This document shows positions 53,684-64,000 of a DNA stretch of 64,000 nt, one piece after another. The position numbers and the translations under genes are program-made. The stretch spans positions 12,579,498 through 12,643,497 of the forward strand of contig CM055835.1 of NCBI GenBank assembly GCA_029582265.1, in the 5' to 3' direction. This stretch comes from Zoroaster sp. YZ-2022 (Eukaryota; Echinodermata; Asteroidea; Forcipulatida; Zoroasteridae). Numbering within the stretch: the first letter of the stretch is position 1; every line of letters begins with the position of its first letter. A model generated the notes under the pieces. The model ran no database searches and had not been told where the DNA came from. It saw only the letters and a program-made list of their open reading frames with translations.

Positions 53684-56600
53684 CTGTGGCAGCGGGAGAA
53701 AAAGACAGTGAATGGGAGATGAGGAAATGTAAGGAGGACCATAGCAGGGGCCGAGAGGTGGGGGGGAAGAAGTGGCATAACCAGGTAAGACAGAAAACGG
53801 GCCATGGTGTATTTGGGTATTTCCATTTATTAGGGGGCCAAATTGTGACATGGGACCCAAATTTTCAAACTGGCTAAATCTTAAGAAAGATATTATATTT
53901 AATTGTCAAAACATTCAATCTTGTAGAAAAAAGTGGTTATTTCTTCCCTAAATCCCATGATTTGATGCAATAGCAACCGAAATAGGATCTCATAAGGCTT
54001 GTTTCGCGTGTAAAGGGGGACACCAAAGTCAAAATGTCATGTTACAATTAGGTCACTTGTCATTAGGTTCAGGAAGTCTTTTACCAGGTTAATACTTTGT
54101 TTTAGTGCTGAATTCATAAAACAAAAGTCAACTTCAGTTTACTTGATCCAAAAAAATTACGCCAATCCGCATTTTGGGCATTTCAAACAAAATAGGCACA
54201 TTTTTGCTATGTTTAACAAATATATGATGGAAAAGCAGAGAAACCTTTTATTTATGAGAAAGAAGCTATTCAAATTGAAGTTTGGGACCTGTTATAACAC
54301 CTCATTAAGGTTAATCTTCAAGTTCACATGCAAATTCCCACACATGAACCTTAAATATCATGTTTCACGTGTAAAGGGGACACCAAAAATGTTGGTGTCC
54401 CCTTTACACACGAAACAAAATCTTTGTACAGCAATTTGTAATCGATAAAAGTATTTCTGTGAATGAGAACTTTATATTTGGATTGAATTTAACTCCACTA
54501 ACAAATAAAATTAAAATTAAGGTGTAGAAATAGCTTCATAATAGTTTGTACTTGAAGCTAGTTTGAGCTGTGCGTGGCAGTCCACGCAAGTGCATACAGC
54601 ATTTGAATTTTAAGTTGGCCGACTCCATATTATTGAGTTTAATCATACAACCACACATTTTCCTGCTTCTATTCACATCTCATCAACTGTCTGAATACAT
54701 TTAATCATTTCACAATCATCACATTAATTGCATATTTTCAAATTATCACAACTCGAGACATGTTTCGCGTGTAAAAGGGACACCAAATAGCAACCATGTG
54801 CTCATTTTCAAATAATTATTATGCATTTTGTTTTAGTTTTTTACCTAATTACATGTTACATTTTAAAATAACAATGTCAGTCTTTCTACTGTGTCACCTT
54901 AAGTTGAGGTTGTATCTTTTGTTTTGTATTTACACATTTCAGTCTTTTCACCAACCCTATACAAAGAGTTTAACACCCTTCATTTACGATTTTCAAAACA
55001 AACAAAAATCTCAAAAGAGTGAAAAATGTTGGGAATTCCATTGTTTTACAGCCTAAAACCGTACGCCAGCACAAATTTTGGCCATCAATTTAGTTTTTCA
55101 CCAGTGAATTTACTGCATGTGATGTTACAATGGGATTGTTATGCTGATGTTATCTCTCAACCTAGGATGCCACAGACATTCATTCAATACTTTGATATTT
55201 GCAGTAAGACTATAAAACACAGTTCTATTAGTGTTCATTTATTTTAATGACATATGTTCTCCATCTTCATGTTTAATTAACATTATGTTAGTGTTTACTG
55301 ATGATCATTGAATGGAGGGGGACATCAACCAACTTTGCAACAACGATCATAAAAATACCACCTTTTGTATTGATAATTTACCGTTCATACTAATAATTGA
55401 TTAAGTTGATCATAATTCTCGTTCTTGTTTAGACAGATATTTGTATCTCGCAGCTGATGAAAGCATTTGCTTTTCTGTGATATCAGCATATCACAGAAGG
55501 TCCCGGATACAAATAGTCTCATAACCAATCATACAATGCAGGAATCAATAAGAATCTTGAAATAACAACTTGTTTACAAGGTGAAAAGCCAATGTAATTA
55601 CTTTATCAAACCTAAAAAGAACTTCAGTAAGTTGAAGGTAAATTTCTACTTCAAAGGTTATTTCAAGTTCCTACTGATTTCTGTATAAGTGATTAAAACT
55701 AGCACAGGGGTGTTTTTTTTGTGAAAAATAATAGCAGAACTTTAAATGTTCAAAAAAGAGTAGCCGCCCTCGCAAGGCCCAAAAATTGACAATTAACATT
55801 ACTAGGTCACTTCATTCATAAATTGAAACAAGCTCATATTTTACCCTAGTTTTTATTCAATTGGTTACCCTGTGCTAGTACTGTGGATTTTTTGCTTAAG
55901 GGATTCTCAAAGGATGTTGTTATCTTTTTACTTCAGTATAAAGTTCAATGACAAAGAGTTTAGTTCATCGTTGATGAACTGGTAACGGAGAGCTCTGCCG
56001 TCATATACTGCAACAGGGTCACTCATTATTTTCACAACATCTGATAGTGGATGTGTTGCCTCTGGCTCGGATGAAAACTCATAAAGACCCCTTTGTCTTT
56101 GTCGCATGAATCGTACTTGCACCAAGTCTTGCTCGTCATACATGTATTTGTGAGATACCTACAAAATAGGAAATATACGATGAAAAACAATTAGGACAAT
56201 TGAAAAAATCTCCTCAAAAACTACTTGTATACAGACATCGTCACTAATATCATGAACCTGCTGTACTCTATTCCAATACAATGCAATTTCAAATCATTCC
56301 ACTTCTTGCATCTGACTGTGAACTTGATTTAAAAGCAATGTTGAAAGTATTCATGCAATTGATTACAAAAATTGCTAATTATAATCACATGTGTGCGATG
56401 CGCAACATGTGGCATTCATACTTCAGGAGTGGAATAGAATGGTGTATAAGATCGTCGGTGATCAAGAATTGCTTGTTTCGTGGATTTGGATTAATCATTT
56501 CAAATTAATTATAACCAATCGCAATGATAAAAATGAAAAATTGCCTTACCATTGCCATATACAGAAAAGGTTTGGTAGTCTTGCTGCTTCTTGCTTGATT

Positions 56601-59600
56601 TGACGCTTCTAACCTCACTCCAACATAAGCGTTGACTTTGATCCTGTAGGATTGAAAAGCAATGCATTGAATCATTAATAGTATGAACGGAAATTTGGTA
56701 AGCATAGCAACCTCAACAGGCAATATTTGAAAATTGCATAGACTGTGAATATGAATTATGGTTTATGTCTGAAAATGATCAAGCAGTAAAAAAAAAAAAT
56801 CCATTCAAATATATGTTGAACTATTTCAATGAACCTTGTTGAACTAAAAAAGCAAGAAAGTCACAAGCGTAGGGAGCAGAGACTCGCGTGTAAAAATTAC
56901 CTACCCCCCCCCCTTAAGCTCATACCTAAAATTACATGACCCCTACTACCCAGTATTTTTTTACATAACCCACCCACCCACCCCCCCCTTCCCCCGGTAA
57001 TAATTCATGTCACTCCGAAATACCCTCTGAAATCACCCTAATCATCGCCATCTCATTTCAATTGAACCATTGATCAATGGTTCAATTGAAATATAAAAGT
57101 TACTAATAAGCCCCCCCATTTCAACACTTGAAAGTTACATGACTACCCCTATATTTCCTCCCCCGCCCCCACCATAAATAAAGAACGGTCCCTTATGGAG
57201 CCTTTCTCCTCCCTAACCATCTGAACCTGGAGGGGTATGTGAACCCCATTGACAGCCAATCAACTCTTGAATACCATGTGCTGAGGCTAACGGAACTTTG
57301 CCTTCTAGACAACAACACAGGCCAAAGGTTGATTACTTCCAGGCAGAGGCGGGTGTGCAAGCACAGGAGATGTTAGACTCTCAATCAAATTGAAAAAATA
57401 ATTTATTTATTTATTTATTTACAATCACAATATTAAGGAACAAGTTTTACTCATTTACTGGGCCCTAAGCCCCTATAAGATATCAAGCATGATCAGTATG
57501 AGCCCATTCGCCACATTTTACTTTACATTTCGTGAAGGCAGAGAACATTTAGGGCCTACAACATAATTATTATTTTCAAGAAATTTTATTAAAGCTGCTT
57601 TCATTCAAAATCAAATGGGATTGTATCACAGGGGTTATAAGAAAAATAAAATAAAAATCAATTCAAACAACAGCTCACTAAATAATGTATTATGATCTCT
57701 ATAGAATAAACAAATAAATAAGCAAAGAATAATATTCAGTCTCCAATTTCAACTAATGAACATTACAATAATAAGTTTATAATATTTGACACGTAAAAAA
57801 CACCCCTATTTGTACCAATAGACTAATCCCAAAAAAATGATCAGAACTAAATCATTAACGTGTCGCATTTACGATGTGATTTTGATTGTCTTAAAATTCA
57901 CATTCAACGAGCATGAGGCAATCCAAAATTATTACCTTTTAGAATAAGAACGAAATCTAAGTATACTTTTAAGCAAATATTTTTAAAATGTAAAAAATAT
58001 GTGTCAAAACACTGCAAAGCCTCTCAGAGTAACAACGTAAAATAGACACAAAAAAGATGGCGTCCTTTGTCGACTTGTTTACGTAGTGATGAGATGATTC
58101 TTCCAAACGGAAATTTAAAATACTTTATGAGTCAAAAGGTTTATAATGTGTACCAAAAACATAATTAAAAATGTTTGTTAGCGAAAGCGTCTAAAACTAG
58201 TAATTTTCTTGTTAAAATAATTAATTCCTCACAACGTAAAATAGACACAAAAAGATGGCGTCCTTTGTCGACCTGTTTACGTAGTGATGGGATGGCCTTC
58301 TTGACAACGGATATTTTAAATATTGTTGAGTCAATCAGTTTCTAATGACTACCAAAATCATAATGAAAATGTTTCTTATTACCGAAAGCGTCTTAAACAA
58401 GTAATTTTCTTGTTAAAATAATGAATTGCTCACATCGTAAAAGGAGACACGAAGAATTCTGCTGGCGTTCACCAGCCCAAGTCGTGTTTTCGAGTCCTTG
58501 CGTTGAATTTACGACGTGAGGTTTTCAACACAATTCGTCACAACTCGCCGTTTTTTGTAACAAATATAGAGTCTTTTCCGTTAAAAAACGTATTTTGAAC
58601 TAAAATGTCTCTGTTTGTAATTCCTAAACTTCCACAATGACTGACATAGACATCTAAAACACATCGTAAATTGGCGACGCCATAATTTTCCGAGTCCTAT
58701 TCCAATCAATCGTGCTATTATTTTAATTTTCAAGAGAACGGCGAAGTGGTATCAATTATTTTGATATTTGAGACATTTATTACATCAAATTTCATTAAAA
58801 AAAAGTACAGATAGTAGAAAAATGTTGTAGCTTACCTTTGAATTCCGATTAGAAAGTCTCTCACCTCGTAAACTTTGTCACGTCGTAAAAACGGGCGACA
58901 CGAAAACAATTCCGTCTAAATATCGTTGAGGTAAAATGGCGGCAAGGGACGCGTTGTTGATACGCGTCGTGTCTTCATCCGGGATCTTTATCAGCTGATT
59001 CGATTGTTCATTCAAAGCCAGACAGTGTCGGTTAGAACGATCACAAATTTCACGTCGTAAATATTCACAAGCGACACCAAATTGCGAACTAGGAGAGTAG
59101 CAGTTAAATTTTGACTATTTTGATTGCGATATCCATGTGATTCATATTTATTTCTAAGGCTTTACTTGGCCCGATATTAAAGGTATTATTTATTTTGGTT
59201 TAATGACATTTTATTCGAAAATATTTAAGCTTAAACAGTTCCGTTTCATACGTAAAACTAGCGACACGAACATTTACGACGTGAAAATTTTTTTGCTTGC
59301 ACTGAAAATACATGTTGTCATTAATACCATACAGCAGGAAACCGCACGATGTTTTCTTCACTATTGAAGTAAGATTTAATCACTCAGTTGATTTTCTCAA
59401 ATGTTTCAAAAGATTTTTGTAGGATTTTATAGTAAAACACTTTTTCATGTACCAAAAATATCACAAAAAAGTTGGGGACACGTCACATATTTTCAATCAG
59501 CTTAACTTTATTTATCCATCTTTTTTTTCTTTTTTTGTGTTATGATATACTTTGATCATTACTTTAAAATATTATCATGAAGAAAAACATCCACACGACT

Positions 59601-60353
59601 TTAAATAACCACACAGATGAAATTAAAACAGTACCACCCGACGACACGCCTGGCCCCCATATAAATGGAATGACCCATTTCACAGAGGCCATGGGAGTTA
59701 GACCTCCATTGCCCTGTGCTTGGCACTCCTTAACCCTAACTCCCTCTAGAGGCATTCTTGCTAGGAACATCCCAAATCCTCCAAAATCCATCAACATGTA
59801 GTAAAAAGGCACCCAAATTGTTGGACTCTGATGGAATTGGTACAGTGGCAAATGCAAAGTATCTATGGCTTGGCTATTGACACAGTCCTGAATCCAACAA
59901 AAGCAGCCGGTGGATATTGATGGATTTGGTACACATGGCTACATGCTCTATTTGCTGGGCTATACATGTACAGTATTGAAACCACCAAATTTGGGCTGGT
60001 TTATAGCCTAATTGGTAGCTAACTGGGAGGAGTGGAATGAGGCAATAGCATCAATTTGTTAAAGGAGGGAGGGGAGCGGATGATTCAAAATTTCATTGAC
60101 CGCCCCCAACCCTGATTATTCTTAAGGCTGGACCAGGAGCAAATATGAATGCGAAGCTTTTGATGTCACAATTTGGCTTTCCGTTTGCACAAAGTATGAA
60201 CCAGCTTTTACACAGTGGATAAAGGAACTACAGTTACGACATCTTCACTCACGTTTGCCTGGATTTCTTGGAATTTCTGTTCTCTGTGTCGTCGATATTT
60301 CTCTATCTCTTCTTGTGCTTCTTCCTTAGCTTGCTTTAACCTCTTATTCTTCT
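53516..60353 (-). CDS. ATP6V1G1: V-type proton ATPase subunit G, 5' end outside window
   Basis: Two exons, minus strand: 60353-60253 and 53683-53516, in phase, giving the last ~89 residues of a protein expected to be ~118 aa. Subunit G is a peripheral-stalk component of the V1 sector, a long helix paired with subunit E, that links V1 to the membrane sector in proton pumping. Seen: KNKRLKQAKEEAQEEIEKYR (the invariant RLKQAKEEA block), RHREQKFQEIQAN, YLGSKGDQAKEVEEQTRRKI and VLLGLFDLIFDIKPELHQNV, then TAG. The first exon (about 27 residues, expected to contain a GIQQLLxAEKxA-like helix) was not found in 60354-64000 and probably lies beyond the edge. The 6.6 kb intron between the exons holds another coding fragment. 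Confidence 0.9.
54002..54787. repeat. Dispersed motif TTTCRCGTGTAAA-GGGACACCAAA, four copies
   Basis: Copies at 54002-54027, 54363-54387, 54392-54415 (inverse) and 54763-54787. The middle two face each other with a 4 bp gap and form a 53 bp hairpin. No known element name is recognised. Confidence 0.75.
55928..56643 (-). CDS. Two-exon coding fragment of unknown function (3' end of a gene)
   Basis: Two minus-strand exons with good splice signals: 56643-56550 (acceptor aatcctacag, donor gtaagg; enters with two bases of a split codon) and 56158-55928 (acceptor ttttgtag; ends TAA). Together they encode about 107 residues: IKVNAYVGVRLEASNQARSS, KTTKPFLYMAM, VSHKYMYDEQDLVQVRFMRQ, RQRGLYEFSSEPEATHPLSD, VVKIMSDPVAVYDGRALRYQ and FINDELNSLSLNFILK. 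The protein is soluble and mixed-charge, with no signal peptide or repeat. I do not recognise the family. The phase does not match the surrounding ATP6V1G exons, so it is likely the end of a separate gene nested in that intron; upstream exons were not identified. Confidence 0.5.
57855..59290. repeat. Second cluster of the CGTAAA...GACAC motif and a 197 bp duplication
   Basis: Related motifs (TCACGTCGTAAA, then 4-14 bases, then GCGACACGAAA) occur at 57858 (inverse), 58032, 58229, 58430, 58506 (inverse, partial), 58878, 59048, 59243 and 59270 (inverse). The segment from 58032 to 58228 is repeated at 58229-58428 with ~75 percent identity (AAGATGGCGTCCTTTGTCGA in both). Confidence 0.65.
59291..60252. 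other. ATP6V1G intron 2 near exon 2
   Basis: Contains a MITE-like repeat 59733-60000 (CCCTAACTCCCTCTAGAGGC; TGTTGGACTCTGATGGAATT), related to 46131-46450. No exon. Confidence 0.45.
60253..60353 (-). CDS. ATP6V1G1: ATP6V1G exon 2
   Basis: Acceptor ggttttag, donor gtgagt; enters with two bases of a split codon and leaves phase 0. 33 full codons from KNKRLKQAKEEA to EIQAN. Just upstream (60382) begins an inverted-repeat element, so the branch-point area lies close to a mobile insertion. Confidence 0.9.
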
Positions 60354-60381
60354 CTAAAACCAAAAAGCAGATACATAAACT

Positions 60382-60868
60382 AAGCCTGGGCGATAATATG
60401 ATAATATTGAATATCGCAATACTTTTTTTTATTCGGTTATGATATCGAGAAACTTTTCAAGTTATCGGCAAATCACGATTAAAAAATTTATCAAGATTAA
60501 AAACAAATCGCGATTGTGAGTAGACTCAGAAATTCCATGGAAACAACATTAGGCCAGTTTTTTCAGCTTTCAGAAGTGAGAAACAAAAGTGAACTATTTC
60601 AGTGGTAAGCTGACTGTTGGATCACGAAGTAGCCGCCATACAGGGTCCAGACCCTGAACTGTTTCTCTTAATCCCTGCCACTCAAAGAAATCTATTCAGA
60701 CGGATTAAGTGTTCAGAATTGAATGCATAAATATAGTTAATGGCTCTAAAGCAATCATGCATGAATGAAACAAAATAAATGCAATACTATCAAAAATTGC
60801 AATATTATGTGACGATATATCAGGGATTAAAAAAATAAAAAAATAAAAAAATGATATCGCCCAAGCTT
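60382..60868. mobile_element. TIR element with AAGCCTGGGCGATA ends
   Basis: AAGCCTGGGCGATAATATGA at the left and inverse (ATGATATCGCCCAAGCTT) at the right, with several internal TATCGCGAT-like stretches. The CTGGGCGATATATCGAT style of end is common in hAT-like MITEs of aquatic animals. Lies in ATP6V1G intron 1, 29 bp from exon 2. Confidence 0.6.
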
Positions 60869-60882
60869 AATATAAACATTAA

Positions 60883-62850
60883 CCCTTCCTAACTCCCTAG
60901 GCCCACTTGCTTACATATAACCTGAATCCTTCCTTACTCCCTAGGCCCACTTGCTTACATATAACCTGAATCCTTCCTAACTCCCTAGGCCCACTTGCTT
61001 ACATATAACCTGAATCCTTCCTAACTCCCTAGGCCCACTTGCTTACATATAACCTGAATCCTTCCTTACTCCCTAGGCCCACTTGCTTACATATAACCTG
61101 AATCCTACCTAACTCCCTAGGCCCACTTGCTTACATATAACCTGAATCCTACCTAACTCCCTAGGCCCACTTGCTTACATATAACCTGAATCCTTCCTAA
61201 CTCCCTAGGCCCACTTGCTTACATATAACCTGAATCCTTCCTAACTCCCTAGGCCCACTTGCTTACATATAACCTGAATCCTACCTAACTCCCTAGGCCC
61301 ACTTGCTTACATATAACCTGAATCCTTCCTAACTCCCTAGGCCCACTTGCAACATATAACCTGAATCCTTCCTAACTCCCTAGGCCCACTTGCTTACATA
61401 TAACCTGAATCCTTCCTAACTCCCTAGGCCCACTTGCTTACATATAACCTGAATCCTTCCTAACTCCCTAGGCCCACTTGCTTACATATAACCTGAATCC
61501 TTCCTAACTCCCTAGGCCCACTTGCTTACATATAACCTGAATCCTTCCTAACTCCTAGGCCCACTTGCTTACATATAACCTGAATCCTTCCTAACTCCCT
61601 AGGCCCACTTGCTTACACATAACCTGAATCCTTCCTAACTCCCTAGGCCCACTTGCTTACACATAACCTGAATCCTTCCTAACTCCCTAGGCCCACTTGC
61701 TTACACATAACCTGAATCCTTCCTAACTCCCTAGGCCCACTTGCTTACACATAACCTGAATCCTTCCTAACTCCCTAGGCCCACTTGCTTACATATAACC
61801 TGAATCCTTCCTAACTCCCTAGGCCCACTTGCTTACATATAACCTGAATCCTTCCTAACTCCCTAGGCCCATTTGCTTACATATAACCTGAATCCTTCCT
61901 AACTCCCTAGGCCCACTTGCTTACATATAACCTGAATCCTTCCTAACTCCCTAGGCCCACTTGCTTACATATAACCTGAATCCTTCCTAACTCCCTAGGC
62001 CCACTTGCTTACATATAACCTGAATCCTTCCTAACTCCCTAGGCCCACTTGCTTACATATAACCTGAATCCTTCCTAACTCCCTAGGCCCACTTGCCACA
62101 CATAACCTGAATCCTTCCTAACTCCCTAGGCCCACTTGCTTACACATAACCTGAATCCTTCCTAACTCCCTAGGCCCACTTGCTTACATATAACCTGAAT
62201 CCTTCCTAACTCCCTAGGCCCACTTGCTTACATATAACCTGAATCCTTCCTAACTCCCTAGGCCCACTTGCTTACATATAACCTGAATCCTTCCTAACTC
62301 CCTAGGCCCACTTGCTTACATATAACCTGAATCCTTCCTAACTCCCTAGGCCCACTTGCTTACATATAACCTGAATCCTTCCTAACTCCCTAGGCCCATT
62401 TGCTTACACATAACCTGAATCCTTCCTAACTCCCTAGGCCCACTTGCTTACATATAACCTGAATCCTTCCTAACTCCCTAGGCCCACTTGCTTACATATA
62501 ACCTGAATCCTTCCTAACTCCCTAGGCCCACTTGCTTACATATAACCTGAATCCTTCCTAACTCCCTAGGCCCACTTGCTTACATATAACCTGAATCCTT
62601 CCTAACTCCCTAGGCCCACTTGCTTACATATAACCTGAATCCTTCCTAACTCCCTAGGCCCACTTGCTTACATATAACCTGAATCCTCAAAAATCCTTCA
62701 GTAGTAAAGCAAGCATAATGATCACTAACTACTACTGTATGCAGATGACATGTACAGTATGCACACATGAGTTTCTAATCTGTGATACATGTAAATGGCC
62801 CAGGGCTAGGGACCCTCCCTGCATGCATGGAGCAATAAACAGTGTCCACT
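60883..62850 (+). repeat. 44 bp minisatellite, about 41 units, grown from a MITE end
   Basis: After TTAA (60879-60882) the sequence starts like MITE b, then repeats a 44 bp unit (CTAGGCCCACTTGCTTACAT...ATAACCTGAATCCTTCCTAA) about 41 times to 62695. It then continues as the rest of the same MITE (AAATCCTTCAGTAGTAAAGC...GGGACCCTCCCTGCATGCAT) to 62850, where it is cut by another repeat. Variant units (CACATAAC; CCCATTTGC) occur in runs, for example five in a row at about 61605-61790. Confidence 0.9.
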
Positions 62851-63440
62851 GGGGTAGAATGTCGTATCTTACCTACCCAGTAAGGTGGAGAACATATGGA
62901 TGATGATGGACATACATGTATACTTCAAATTATTCCAGGATATTTATTTCATGAAAAATCAGGCATTTTTGATATACGATGACTTCCTCAGTCATGTCAG
63001 TCTGATCTTATCAACTCCCCCATTAACCCTAACTCTCTAGGCCCATTTGCTTACACATAACCTGAATCCTCCAAAATCCTTCAGTAGTAAAGCAAGCACA
63101 TGACATGTATACACACATGTGTTTCTAATCTGTGATACATGCACATGGCCAGGGACCCTCCCTGCATGCATGGAGCAATAAACAGTGTCCACTGACCCAA
63201 GCACTGACCCAAGCACTGACCTTGCAATCGCTACAACAAACATGGATGTACATGTACCATGGAAAGGCAAGTATGCCTAATAACCTCAATCCTCCAAAAT
63301 CCTTCACTTTAGCAAAGAGCATGTAGCATGTAACCTCAATCCTTCACTTTGGCAAAGAGGATTTTGGACGATTTGGGAAGGTTAGGGTTAATGACCAACA
63401 CCATCATTGTACATGCGCAGTGGCAACTAAACACCTCAAA
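62851..63440 (-). mobile_element. AATGTCGTATC-type element interrupted by a MITE
   Basis: GGGGTAGAATGTCGTATC, GAGAACATATGGATGATGAT and GACTTCCTCAGTCATGTCAG are the inverse of the element at 48688-49153. The copy is interrupted at 63027-63387 by MITE c and resumes with TGACCAACACCATCATTGTA, CATGCGCAGTGGCAACT. Confidence 0.75.
63027..63387 (+). mobile_element. TTAA-flanked MITE (CCCTAACTC family), copy c
   Basis: TTAA at 63023-63026 and 63388-63391. Ends CCCTAACTCTCTAGGCCC and TTTGGGAAGGTTAGGG. Same interior as copy b, with GACCCAAGCACT doubled. Inserted in the element at 62851-63440. Confidence 0.8.
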
Positions 63441-63612
63441 AAAAGAAAGTCCCCACCTGTATGTTTTAAAAATATTGTTAAATTTTAGAGACTTATGAGC
63501 ATAAACATGATATGACTATTTAGCCTGATCATCGACACACATGTTGCAAGCAAAATTTGTGCGGATAACGTTGCGCATCAGTGCACACAACTCGGTTGAT
63601 TGTGTGGGGGTA

Positions 63613-64000
63613 CCTGTTCATTTCTCACAACTTTGCATTGTGGCTCAAAATAACGCCCCTGAACTCAAGCAAAATGGGTTATCCCTTTGTCATCAGCTTT
63701 ATTGACCAATACTTAAGACATAAGCAGCATGTTGGGTTTGTTCAGTAAGGGTATAACCGCCACGACTGTCGATTGCTGCCCGACACCTTCGGTGCATACT
63801 GTTTATGAGGCGACGGATGCGGACCTGGGCAATACCTTCCCATGCAAAGGAACATTCCAATAATGAGGTCTTCAGTTTAAAAGTGTTCCAAACATTATGT
63901 AACAGACAAATAAAGCTGATGACAAAAGGGATAACCCATTTTGCTTGAGTTCAGGGGCGTTATTTTGAGCCACAATGCAAAGTTGTGAGAAATGAACAGG
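63613..64000. mobile_element. Near-perfect ~91 bp inverted repeat at window edge
   Basis: CCTGTTCATTTCTCACAACT...CATCAGCTTTATT (63613-63703) and its inverse (63909-64000) differ by a single T in a T run. The spacer is ~205 bp. The right arm reaches the last base, so the true ends are unknown. A young inverted-repeat element or a recent foldback. Confidence 0.75.

Noticed and set aside
60883..62695. Regular repeat array that could suggest CRISPR
   Set aside because: There are no unique spacers: the 44 bp units are contiguous and near-identical, and the genome is eukaryotic. It is a minisatellite.

Overview
The window is eukaryotic, intron-rich nuclear DNA. Genes are split by GT-AG introns of 0.5 to 13 kb, the exon ends are clean, and most of the remaining sequence is interspersed repeat. 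The gene set (a p67phox/NCF2-like oxidase organizer, the mitochondrial pseudouridine synthase TRUB2, V-ATPase subunit G) and the repeat types (tRNA-derived SINEs ending in GCGCTATATAA plus ATT repeats, Helitron2-like elements, CR1/L2-like LINE, many MITEs, very frequent TACATGTA) suggest a marine invertebrate animal. A deuterostome such as an echinoderm is plausible, but the sequence does not settle this.

Layout. 1-9980: no gene; a palindromic GCGGCCGC tandem array, a 2.3 kb AACGTTGG-rich inverted-repeat element and two head-to-tail Helitron2-like elements filled with a ~145 bp minisatellite. 9981-37693 (+): an 11-exon gene with a continuous 2772-nt reading frame (923 aa) encoding a p67phox-like protein. 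It carries two complete copies of the TPR/Rac-binding plus activation-domain module, joined by a proline-rich linker, then a long proline-rich region and one C-terminal SH3 domain, with no PB1 domain visible. Its 13 kb third intron holds a 3.5 kb DNA transposon with ~530 bp terminal inverted repeats and a third Helitron2-like copy. 37694-43213: intergenic, with a CACTA-type MITE, several TTAA-flanked MITEs and a 5'-inverted LINE fragment. 43214-49355 (-): complete six-exon TRUB2 (320 aa), convergent with the p67phox-like gene. 49356-53515: repeats, including a tRNA-like inverted tandem array. 53516 to beyond the right edge (-): V-ATPase subunit G, whose last two exons are present and whose first exon appears to lie outside the window. 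Its intron contains a two-exon coding fragment of unknown function on the same strand, a dispersed motif I do not recognise, and (upstream of exon 2) a 1.8 kb array of a 44 bp unit derived from a MITE terminus. 63613-64000: a nearly perfect ~91 bp inverted repeat that may extend past the edge.

The most notable item is the two-headed p67phox-like gene. All eight module exons are phase 0, the internal exon pairs have identical lengths (192/192 and 135/135 nt), and the residues known to contact Rac and activate NOX2 in human p67phox are largely kept in both copies. The arrangement looks like an old in-frame intragenic duplication that stayed under selection. The three recognised genes do not form a pathway; they are simply neighbours.
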